Source: Erythrocercus mccallii (Eukaryota; Chordata; Aves; Passeriformes; Dicruridae). Taken from it: 64,000 nucleotides of DNA. Location of the stretch: the NCBI GenBank assembly GCA_013397435.1, contig VZRG01002059.1, positions 62,001 through 126,000 on the forward strand. Reading direction: 5' to 3'. Below the pieces are notes generated by a model. That model saw only the letters and a program-made list of their open reading frames with translations, was not told where the DNA came from and made no database searches. The position numbers and the translations under genes were made by a program. Every line of letters starts with the position of its first letter. Within the stretch, counting starts at the first letter, position 1. Positions 20,201 through 32,200 of the stretch are shown piece by piece.

Positions 20201-23200
20201 TCATCTTCCTAGATACTGCTTTGAATATTGGCATAAAGAATTCTTGCAAGTATGGCTGGGAAAGTCTGAAATCTCCTTTTTTTTCCCCCTATGTTTATTG
20301 CTCTGAAATAATTCCAGCCTCCTGACCGCGTTCGTGTCTGACAAGCAAGAGGCAAATAACTGCTCTAATTTAGATGGGATGGCTTTGTAATCTGATGCCT
20401 GCAGAAAGGAGCTTCTCTCCTCATGCAGCAAAAAGCCGTGCAGAGATGGAGCTCCTTCCCAATTACCTCTGAAGTGTCTTTTGCCCGAGTTCATTCATTT
20501 TATCTGCAGGCATCAGTGGGAGATGTAACCTGTATGCTCACTTATAATTCCCATTTAACAGGCTATTGCTCAGGACGTCTTTGCATTAAATTAGGAGATT
20601 TGGAACATCTCCGCCTCCGGGGCTGCAGGGAATAAAGCTGCGTAGCAAGTCTGAGGAGCTGGGAGTGCAGAACATCTTGGGAGAGTTTCTGTGGCTTTGG
20701 TGCTGGATGGGAGGGCAGCTGTGGCCGGGCACTGCCGAGCCCACAAAGTGGGAAACCACAAGAAGCTGTGTCTGGGCACGGCTGCAAGAGGCAGCCTGAG
20801 CAGAGGGTTGGGGATGTGTGGTGGGTCTGATCCCATCCCTTTCAAGGAGCTGGAGGGCTGAGAAGGAAAATGGTTTTGTTCCCTGTGTTGGAGCTGTGTC
20901 CACACGGAGTTTTGCAGACTGATGTGAATTTATTCGGTCACTGCTGAGTCCAAAGCTGAGCTGGCGAGCTGGGGGCAGCTCTGGGATGCTGCTGGAATCT
21001 GGGTTGCTGAGAGTGCTCCACAATAAGCTGTTCTGGGAGGCCTGGGCTGTGAGCTCAGTGAGATGAGGTCATGCTTGCCTCACTGAGATAGTGGAGACAC
21101 ACCAAGTTCCAGGAGACGCTGTGTTTTCCTATTGTCTTATCCAGGGATGCACAGTCCTTCCCCATGCCAGCTATACCTGCCCAAGACTGTGTCCAGATAT
21201 GCTCAGAATGAACACTTGATGGTTTTTAAATGTGTTTGAGAGCACGGATGCCCTGCAGCCCTCCAGGCTCTGACAGGTCCTTTGAAATGTTAGAGATCAG
21301 AAGCTGCTTTTCCTCTGCAGAAGACAGGACTTGGAAAGAGCAGCTGGTTGTGATGGTAAATGTCCAAAGAGGACAGTCTCGTGCTGGCACGTGGATGGGC
21401 TGGATCCACATTACAAGACCTCTCTTCTCTTTGGTTTTATTTGTAGGAATGTGCGGTAATATTTTAATCCCAACGAATTATCCTCCGCGGGCTGTCCTGA
21501 ATAGAGCAGCTGTCAGTAATTACACAATGAATTCAGGGCACTGGCTGCTGGGCCCAGCAAGTCTGGCCTTTAGAACAAATGCTCTCCTGGGCAGCAGAGC
21601 CAGCAGAGCTGCTTTCCTGTTTGCCTTTGTGTCATGTTGGAGCTCTCCTTTGGCTCACAACTCTGTGATATTCGATGAGGAGTGATCTCACCCCAGCATC
21701 CTGCCCTCAGTGGGAACAGAAATGGGATTTGTCACTTCTAACGTGATGCCTGCTTCAGTGAGAGTGGAAAAAGCTTAAAAACCCTGGGACTTTGCCACCT
21801 TTGAGGTATTTGACTGAATCCACTGGTGGACTCTCCTTTATTCTGGAAGGAGAAGGGGATCTGAGACTGAGACACTCAGGCCCACACTCCTTGGTTAAGA
21901 GGTTGGATCAAAGATCTCCAGCTGTGTGGTGATGGAGGTTGTGGAGCTCTCCCTTGCTGGAGTTCCCCTTGGTGGGAAAGCCTGGAGATATCCCAGCAGA
22001 AAGGACAGTGGGTGAGAAATCATGCTGAAATACATCAAAGCACTGAGTGCTTTGTGTCAGAACTCTTGCAGGACTCAGAAATACGTGTCATGATGGAGAT
22101 CATGGGATCTCCAACTTTGAATTTTAATTTTGAATTTTTTGAAACATATTAGAAAAACAACTGCCAAGAATATCTTGTGGTTTAGGGTAGATGGTCTGGA
22201 TGTGTTCTTGAGGTCTTCCCATGTGGGTTTGTTCTTGAGGTCTTCCCACGTGTTTTCTGATGACCTGAGTGAAGCATTTCCTCAGAAGCGTGGCATCAGC
22301 TGGGGAAAATCTTAGACCTTTTAGTGCCCTGGACTTTCATGGCAGGGGAACACGCTGAGAAATGTGATTTTAGCACAGAAATGTGATGGCTTCTCCAGGA
22401 CAGGCCAGACATGGAGGGCTGATCTGTGCCTTAGTCTTTCTCCACAAACTACTGTTGGTGTAATCTCTTGATCTAGTGAGTTTGAGATGAAAAACTGACC
22501 TGTTCCTTTCTCTCCGCACACCCTGAAGACCTGGGATGAGGAGCTGGAGCGCTCAGCACACGCCTGGGCTCAGCAGTGCATCTGGGACCACGGCCCCAGT
22601 GACCTCATCAGGTCAATTGGGCAGAACCTGGCAGTTCACTGGGGCAGGTAAGGCTTGGGGGGCTGCAGGGTCATTGCAAAGGGGGCTTTATGGGGTCCTC
22701 CTGCAGAGACAGCTGGAAAGATTTGCTGTGATGTTTGGTAGAGCACTGGGGAGACGGGAGAAGAGCTGGGGGGTCATTAATTGTGATGGCTTCAGGGGGA
22801 TGGTTATTGTGGTTAACGCCTGCAGCCACCTTCCACTGAGACTGCCCAGGAAACCAGCACTGATTTGGGCTCCTCCATCCATCTGGATCTCGGGGCAGCA
22901 CCTCTGTAACATGCTTAAAGCCACTCCTTCTCCTTGAGGAGAACAGGTACAGAAGTCTGAACCCTTGCTCCTAAATCTGCTGGTTTGGGAGGGTTCTGGC
23001 ACCATGCAGCTGAAGGCTGAAGTTTCTCAGCAGCAATGTCTGCATTCAGCTCAGAACTTGTGTCTGGATTCAGTTCAGAGTTTAATTATCTTTTGCTGTG
23101 TTTTCCATAAATATTTATCTGGCTCCTGATTTTTCTTTACTGAAAATGCTTTGCAGGGTTTTTTTTTTCCATTCCTGGGATAAGCTGTTAAACTAGAGTC

Positions 23201-26200
23201 ATTAACCCAGTTAGGAAAGCTGACATGAAGGCTTTCAAAGGGATTTTCCTCTCCATCTCAATGTGAAATTTGTTTGTTGTTAAGCCTCTGTTTTTAAGCT
23301 TGTTATAGGTTAAACCTGCTTTGCACAGCAAACATTTTATATTTGCTCAGGATCTCTGAGTGTTTTCCCCCCCTTTCCTGGGTGGAAGTGCAGTTATCTT
23401 TGTTGTAAATCAGGTAGAGCTTGGTGGAAAGCAAAGGAAATTTGCTGGTGTGAAATTAGCCTGATGTAAAAATTGGGCCCATTTTAACGTTTGGAAAGTA
23501 GAGCGGTTAATTCATTGGAAACAAAGTCAAAAGATCGTGCTGTTCTTGGCTGTCCTACAAGTGCTCAGGATGGCCATGGGCTCCTGATGGAGGAAGATCC
23601 AATCTTGCTCCCTTTGAGGTCCCTGAGAGGAAAGAAAAATCAGATTTATCTCAGCTTTTTCAGGAACGGGCCATAACTTGATTGCCTCCACTTCCTCTCC
23701 CGTAAAATAGGATTCGGAAAGTATTCGCTTCATGACATCATGAGATGGATGTTTTTAAAATACTTCTAATGAATGCTTTTTAATGAAAAGTTGGCTGAAA
23801 GGATAAGCTCCAGTTGGTAATGATATCATTTGGATTGCTGGCAGCTTGCTTCGTGTGAGCTGTTGAAAGCAATCAAAAAGCAGTGGGTTTGGTACAGTTT
23901 GCACATCGCTGTTTGCTCACTGTGTACGCAGCGTGTAAAACGTGTATGAGTTTCTACAGGGAGTTTTGACACTATTTTTGCTCCCCAGACAGCATCAGCA
24001 CTGCCTCAGGCCATGGTATCTGAGGCAGGGATTACACACAGGGCACGGGGGGCTTGGTGCAGGGGCAATTTGCTGCCAAAAAAAGGGAGGAAAGGAGTGC
24101 AGTGCACCAACCACACCAACTCCTGGTGGGATGTGAGTGAGGAAAAGCCCACTCACTTTCAAAGGTCTCCCAATATTGGCTGCCAGTTAACTTCCAGATT
24201 GAGCAAATTGTCCCATGGTAAAATAGGTACATGATGGCTTTTGGTTTAAGATGTTTGGCAAAGCCTAACTTGTGTTTACTTTCAAAACAAGACCTTCTGC
24301 CAGACTAGAAGTTATTTTGTAGTTGAGTGGAAAAGTGAGAGGGCATTTCAGGTCAGCAGCACTTGAGGATCGTGTCAAACCTGTAAATCATAGAGAGTCA
24401 GGCTGTGAATCTGAGGGGAAAAAATCATAGAAACACACAACAGTTTGGGTTGGAAGGGACCTCAAAGATCTTCCAGTTCCAACTACCCTGCCATGGCAGG
24501 GACACCTTCCACTGTCCCAGGGTGCTCCAAGCCCTGTCCAACCTGGCCTTGGACATTTCCAGGGATGGAGCAGCCACAGCTTCTCTGGGCACCCTGTGCC
24601 AGGGCCTGCCCACCCTCCCAGGGAACGATTCCTTCCCAATATCCCATCTAACCCTTCATTTTAAAAAAAAATTTTGTTTGGTTTTTTTTTTGGTTGGGTT
24701 TTTTGTATTATTATTTTTTATGTATTTTATATGTATTTTATGTATTATTATTATTTTTTTTTTTTTTAATTTGAAAACTTCTACCAGAACATCCTGATTC
24801 CAGCTGCCTTTTCCCCCCCTCAGGTATCGATCTCCAGCGTTCCACGTGCAGTCCTGGTACGATGAAGTGAAAGATTACACATTCCCATATCCTCACGAGT
24901 GCAACCCGTGGTGCCCAGACAGGTGTGCAGGTGCCATGTGCACACACTACACCCAGGTAAAGCACTCCAGGGGGGTCTGTACCCACATTCCCCACATCTA
25001 GACTGGGGGCAATTTCCTAATTTTCAGTAACTGCATCTCCCTTACAGATAGTCTGGGCCACGACCAACAGGATTGGCTGTGCTGTGAATGTCTGCAAGCA
25101 GATGAATGTGTGGGGAGAGATCTGGGAGAACGCTGTCTACCTGGTCTGCAACTACTCCCCCAAGTAAGGCAGAGCAGCTGCGCTCTCTCCAGCCCTCCCC
25201 AAACTGGCAGCTTGCTTCACCAGCTCAGGGTCTGGGGAAGAGATTGCAGGCAGTCTAGACTGGTGGTTGTGGCTTTAAATTTTTACTTTAGACAGCAGCA
25301 CGGGGCTGGTTCAAAACTACTCAGCTCTGCCTGGAAAAGTGAATGAGAGGCTGGGGCCAGGCTGGAGCTTTGATGTTCCTGCCATGGGAAGGGAAAGGAG
25401 GAGCAGGAGATGGCCGGGATGGAGCTGGCGTGTGCTGCTGAGCAAGGCTTGCTCCCTGCTGTCAGAGGGTGGGAAGGGATGGGGTGGTGGTTAATGCCAA
25501 AAAAACCCTGAAATAACTGCAGCAGTCAAGATCTCACTAGGTCGACGGTTTGATTAAATTTCAAAATGAAAATCATATTTCTAGCCTACTACATCCAGGA
25601 GAAGTTTACTACCTGGCAATGACAGTTAATATTTTCTCGTTTGATGGCTAATAGGAGAAACATTCCCGCTCCAAGTCCTTAGCAATTTAAAACTTCAAAA
25701 CAAAATGAAATAGGGAAATCGCTCGATGCAAACGGAGTGGCTTGGGGAGCATCTGACTTCAGGGGATCAGAGTGCAGAATAATACACAGGAGAAAGGAGT
25801 GTGGGGCTGCAGCTGTCATGTCCCAGGCACAGCTCTCTGGGTGGGTTCTCTAAGCCCCTCTCCCCATGTGAGATGAGCACATTTTGCTCGTGGTTCGGTG
25901 GGATTTAACAACCTGCTCCTCCTGAGGGATGACAGCATCTCCCTCAGAGCCCCCACAGCAGGCTGGGCCATTCGCACGTCATCCATTCAGAGCTGCTGGA
26001 TGGAAAAACACTCTAGTTCTGCAGTTTCTGCTTAATCTTTTCTCTCTGGCATCGGTGCACATTGTCCTCATGTGGCCTTATAGGTGGAGACAGCTGAAAG
26101 AGCATAACCCAGGAGTTTATAGCCACAGCTCAACTCCGGCTCCTCCAACCTCCTCATCCCCTCAAACCTGCAGGACAGAATGCCAAAATGGGCTGTTGTT

Positions 26201-29200
26201 TCTAGGGAGTTTCTTCAGCAAAATGCACTAATCCATCGATTTACTTCTGTTTACGTAAGATCCTGGTGTTTATATTGGACTGTAATGTAAAAGTGACATG
26301 GCACACCATGTAAGTAAACCCCAGGAAAATGTCATTATAGAGATGGAACGAGGAGGAACATCCTTCCTACGAGACTGGCTGTTTAGTCTTCGTTTAGTTG
26401 CTCTAGGCCAGGATGATGTTTCTGGTTTTGGAGGCTTGGAAGGGGGTTTGTGTTGTCTGATGGGTGCTCATTTCTCCTGTGCCCCCAGGGGGAACTGGAT
26501 CGGAGAAGCTCCCTACAAGACCGGCCGCCCCTGCTCCCAGTGCCCGCCGAGCTACGGGGGGAGCTGCCAGAACAACCTCTGCTACAAAGGTACTGCTGGG
26601 GCCCTGGGGCACCTCTGGGCTGGGGAACAAGGCTGGAGCAAACATGTGGAAGCTTCTAATTAGAACCAGCTACAGCTTCACGCCCCTTTTAATTAGCCAC
26701 CCTCAATATTCCGGTGTCAGGACACATGGGAAATCATCAGCCACTGAAAGCAAGAATCCCTGAGCTGCTGGAAAGCTGGGATTCAGCACTGTTTTCCTGG
26801 TGAAAACAGGGAGCTTGGATGGAGAGAAGCAGTTCTGAGCTTCCCTGGGTTTGGCAGGGGAGCTCTGCAGGGGCTTTGAGTGCTGGCAGGCTGAGGGCAG
26901 GAGCTATCCCTGGAGGTTTGCTGGGGAAGGGAATGTTCTCCAGGGCTTAGCACACAGCATCGTGGCTGGGCAGAGCTTGGCTGCCTGCCCTGCTCCTTCG
27001 GGAGCCAGGGATGGAGCCTTTGCCTCCCTCCCCACTTTGGTTTTCAGTGGTGCAAAATGAATGTAGGGATTCGTGTCCCTTGGAGGAGAGGTGGGGGATC
27101 CTGAAGGGTTTCTCCTGACCTGTGGAGTATTTTTGAACAGGAGGTCAATAGAGTAAAACATATTGTTAGGGTGCAGCAGTGCTACCCCCAGCATCCAGGA
27201 CCTCCTGGGGTCATCTCTCTCCTCCCAAGTGTTTTGCTTCCCAGGGAGCTGGGCTCTTTGAAAACAGGGAGATTCCCTGCAGACTTGCCCAAAGCAGAGG
27301 CTTATTTTGCTCCCACCAGGCATTTTTCATTTTTTATCTTGTGGGGTTTGAAGGAAGACCCCAGGTGGGCTGCAGCAGGGAGAAAGAAGGGGATGCCCTG
27401 ATGGAATATGAGTCCTTCAGCAAATCTGTTTTCCTCTAGAGAGAAGAGCTCAGTGGGAAACAGAGGAAGGAATATCAGCACTTTTTTTCACTAATTAGTG
27501 GGGATCCCTTCAAATCTTTTTCGTGGGATGCTGTAAATGCTGCTTCATGTGCAGAGGAGCAGGAGAGCAGTGTCCTGGCAATAGCCCTGTGCTGCACCCA
27601 ATGAGTATTTTTGATCTCCCAGCCATTTAAAAGCAGATCCTTGTCCGACTTAATCATCCCCCACAAAACACGAACCTGTCTGACCCGCCCACCAGTCTGA
27701 GTAATTATTTTGAATCCCCTCTTTCTACCCAGATCAGCGTTATGAGGATCCCATCATCGCTGAGACAGATGAGACCAACGAGGTGGAGATCCCGCAGGTG
27801 GCGGAGCAGAAGCCGGTGCAGTTCCACCTTCCAGAAAACAAACCCAGCAAAACCATCAAGCCCAAGAAAATCACCCCAGAATCCTACATGAGTAAGACGC
27901 AGCCTTCTTCTTTTTCAGCTCCTACGAGTTTTGAAACACCTCTGTGGGAAAAGGTGGGGAAAGTGAGGAGGAGGCTCAGGGATAAAGAAGCTGGGAGGGT
28001 GATGGAGTGGAGGAAGAGGTGATCTGTGTGAAAATTCACTGCCAATTGTGCAGGAAGCTGTTAGAAGTGGTGCTGCTAGAAGAAGCATTGCCCCTTCAAT
28101 TTTTCTGGGGTTTGTAGCTTGTTTCCTCTTTATTTCTTGCTTGGGAATATTTCTGAAGTTGTTCTGAAGTTCTATGCTGGTACTTCCCGAGTTGTTTTCC
28201 AACCGCTGTTAATTAAAAGACACTGATGGAGCAAACAAGGTGGGGCAAGCCTGAGGGTCCTTTTCAAGTTTATCTGTCAGCATCTGGAGAGTCCGTAATT
28301 AAAAGGAGAATGAGAGCTCTGACTGCAGACCTCAGGCTGTAAATCAAAGCCTTCAGCTGTCAGCTGCATCTTCCTTGCTAATAATATTCCAAAGACACCT
28401 GTCTCAGGTGAAGGGCTAAAGAGGCACCAACAGCTCCGGGCTGGATAAAATCAGATTTTATCTTGCTGCACCAAAGACCTCCAGGAAAGATGTGTGGAGC
28501 TTGCTCATTTCTGTAGCTGTAGGAGCAGGCTGAGCAATTTCCTTTTTAAAAAAAAAATGTATTTATTGGATTTTTTTTTTCTCCCAGCACAAGTCATTAC
28601 CTGTGAAACCAAGATGAGAGACAAGTGCAGAGGCTCAACGTGCAACAGGTAGAGTTTTGTTGATAATTCTGGGAATGCTGACAGAAAAAGAAAATAAATA
28701 TTTGCTTTTTATTATTAAATAGTTTAAATAAATATTTAATAAATACTTACATTTTATTACTAAATATTACTCAGTTCTTGATAACATAGGATAGATTGCA
28801 CGATGTATTTTTTGTGACTCTCTAGGTAGATCTCTTTAAGAAAACCCCCAAAACCAACAAGAAAAAAATCCCTAAATTTCTCTTAATTCAAGCCTTCATC
28901 CAAGCCTGGCAATAAGGTGATTTGATTGATTTCATTGAGCCACGATGACCCACAGTTTCAGGTGCCCAAAAATAATTTAATAAATTGAGGCAGAGTCATT
29001 TTTCGAGCCTTTTTCATGCATTCCACTGCTGTCCAAGCCAGACCAATAATTCATGGCTTGTCCCCTCCCAGCCAGTCAAGAACTTCTGGTTAAGGTTTCT
29101 ACAGAGAACAGGACAGTTTATCACTTGGAGAAAAACCAAATCCACAGAACCTAAACATTGGTCGGGCTCTTAAGGAGGGTGGAGCGACCGTTTATAAAAA

Positions 29201-32200
29201 GTAGCTATTTTGCAATCCTGTTTTTAAAACAGGAGAGCTACGTGAAATGAATGGAATGACTATTAAATGAAATGGAGTCAAAGTCTGTTTTTCTTGAATT
29301 GTTTTTCGCCACCCTCAAAGATATATATCTTTACTAGGTATTTGTGCCCAGCTGGCTGCTTGTACAGTAAGGGAAAGATCTTTGGAACATTTTATTATGA
29401 AAGTGTAAGTACCTTTTAATAGCTGCTGGATGTAATTTGTGGGAGGCAGTGACAGAAATGGGAAATGCCAGCCATTCTGGTATACTTTGGCTTTTGGTAT
29501 TCTCTGGTTGTGGTGCTGTAAAATGGTGCTAATAAAGATTATCTGTGTTTTCCTCATCTTGGTGTTGAAAAAAGGGACAGACTCTGGGAAGGCAGAGTGG
29601 TTCCAGAGGTGATTTTGTCAGGAATTGTCCTTAATGTGGACACCCATGGAAAGTGAGGGATGAGGATCAATAGGCAGCTCCTACAAAGATCTCTTTGTTC
29701 ATGTGGGCAGCTGTCATCTGAACAGAAACTTTATATAAAAACACTGTTAAATTTTATAACTGAACAATGTTTTGGGCTGATTTGCTCGATCTTAAATTAG
29801 TAAGATAATTTATAAATAGAGCACAGCACCATTTTCCCATCGAAACTTCTTTTGGGATGAAGGAAGTTGGGAGATAAAAGTGGTTTTTTGGGTAAAATCA
29901 GAGGTTTTTTTCTTTATTCCAACTGTTGGTGCGTGACTGCATCACCCCTGATGTGTCTTTGCCCTGCAACTTCTGTGATTGCAGACACCCAACCCCTCCA
30001 AGTGGCGTCAGCAGAAATAGTTTGGCTTTGAATATTTTGTCGAGAACTGGAAATATTTCAGACTGGTCGTTCACTTCCAACACTGCTTTTCCTCTAAATT
30101 GTATTTAAATGTATGGTTTTGTTATTTAAAAAAAAACCAAAAAAACTTGCCATTCAACCGGGCAGTGCTTAAAATAATAGTAATAAAAGAATCAGGCCGT
30201 ATTGGGAGAGGAAGATTTAACAACCAGATTCCAAAGGAGTGTACTCAGCTTGTTTTCCACTTGGTGCTTTGGTGGTGCTTTCATTTCTTCTCCGTTTTTC
30301 ACGTTGCAGTTGGGCAGCGTTGTTCTCGTGAATGAGATTCATTTGATTTATTTCACACGCGCATTTCTTTATCTCCTGTCAGTCCTCCAGCATATGCCGT
30401 GCTGCAATCCATTATGGAATCCTGGACAACAAAGGAGGGCTGGTGGATATCACGAGGAAAGGGAGGACACCTGCCTTTGTGAAGTCCACCAGGAACGGTG
30501 TGGAGTCATTCAGGTACTGCCTGCACCCAAAACTGTTGGTATTTACTTTAAATACAAGCAGATGTCCAGTCATCTTTCTTGTTCTCATGTGCACACAGTG
30601 ATCCAAGTAATTCTATTTGGCTTAGTTTTTTTAATTTTTGTTTTTTGTTTGCTTGTTTTACAGGAAAAGTAAACCTTCAAATGCATTCATGGTTTCCAAA
30701 GTCACAAGTAAGTTTTAAAAGTTCAGGGGGAAAAATATATTGTTGCTGGAGTTTTCTGGAGTACTTGAAAACATCATTCCTTTCAGGGCTCTTTTTTGTT
30801 TTCAGTGGTTGTGTCAAATGGTTCTGTGCCACAGCCAGACCCTGGAGTGGTGGTCCAGGGTGATCTGGAACCTTAGAGTGATTGCCCACCCACCCTGGGC
30901 AATTCCACCACCACCCACCTCATTTTCCTGGAAGGTAGAGCAATAGGTGATAATGAGCCAATTCCAGCAGCACCTGCTGCTGCTGGATCCTGGTGGGGTC
31001 CAGACTTCAGCTGCTGATAGGAAAGGGATGGAAGTTGGACCATCCATTTTTAAAAGCCTCAATCAGCACTTACAAAAACTGAAAAAAAAAAGGTTAATGT
31101 CCTAGTGCAGTAATGTAAGGAAAAGCACAATACACGTGAAATTAGTTTTTAACAGTGAGTCATCACATTTCTGATGGGCACATAAATAAACACTGCTCCA
31201 CTTTTTAAACAATTCCCACTTTCTGGATATTTTGGAAAAAATCCTCCAACTCAGAATCATCCTTTTGATTAGATCCACCTGAGCTCCTTTCGGGGCGAGC
31301 TGTAGGTGTCAGGATATTTGGGCTCCACATTTGGAGCTGTAACAAACCCACGTGTTGTGGATCAGCTGCTTGTCCCTTTTGAAAGCTGTGAGCTCTTTAC
31401 ACCACGCTGTAGTGTGCTTGTAGGATCCCTGCTGGAGAGCCCTGTCCTGGGATCCTGCTGCTGGAGCAGCTTTCTCAGCTGGACAAGGGTCTCACCAAAT
31501 GCATTGTGTGGCTCTGATTGGTGTTTTCTGCAGCAAGCCTGATCTTTTGGCTCTAACAATTTGCCTTTCCGCGTTTATCTTGGCAGCACAGACCCTGGAT
31601 TGTTACACCACAGTAGCTGAACTGTGCCACTTCAAAAAGCCAGCCAGCCACTGCCCAAGGTAACACAAATCTATTTGATTTAAACCAAATAACAGAGGTG
31701 CTGAGGGCCCTGACATTGAGGGCTGGTGGGAGAAGAGCTGATCATACTGGCTGAACTGGAGGGGGGAGTTGGGAATGGCATGTTTCCTCCTGCCACCGTG
31801 CTTTTCTTGGCATCACTGTAGAAAATGCACTTTGTGTTTTCGGATGGCTTTAATAACGTCTCAGCCAGGCTGCACAATCCTGTCCCAGCACACTCTCATA
31901 ACTGCACACTCTTTGTCTTTTTGCTTCTACATTTGCTGGGTTTTTGATATGGTTTTCTTTTCTACCTTAACACATGGAAGAAGTTTGTTCTGGAAACTGT
32001 GCAGGATGAAGTGACAGGGCAAGGGGGCACGAACACATGCAGAGATTTAGGTTCACAGAACTGAGCAAAAATACAGCTACTCCCCCTTGAGAAGGTCATA
32101 AAAGACCAATCCCTCTTGTAGTGGTCCAAATCCCTCTATTTGCAGCTCTGCAGCAACAACCAAAAGTCATCTGAGGGGAGCGAATAATCAAATTCACTGT

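Larger units (their letters stand above)
17223..22528 (+). other. CRISPLD2: CRISPLD2 intron 2
   Basis: The gene's largest intron (5.3 kb). It contains an old antisense CR1-like piece (17395-17562), a CpG-rich spot (18550-18655), an imperfect 27-bp tandem duplication (22204-22257), and unique stretches that look like candidate conserved non-coding DNA (about 20200-20620 and 21440-21560). No exon is supported. Confidence 0.8.
22648..24823 (+). other. CRISPLD2: CRISPLD2 intron 3
   Basis: This 2.2 kb intron contains an antisense CR1 (24424-24654), immediately followed by an A/T homopolymer-rich stretch (about 24660-24775) that runs up to the acceptor of the next exon. Confidence 0.85.
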
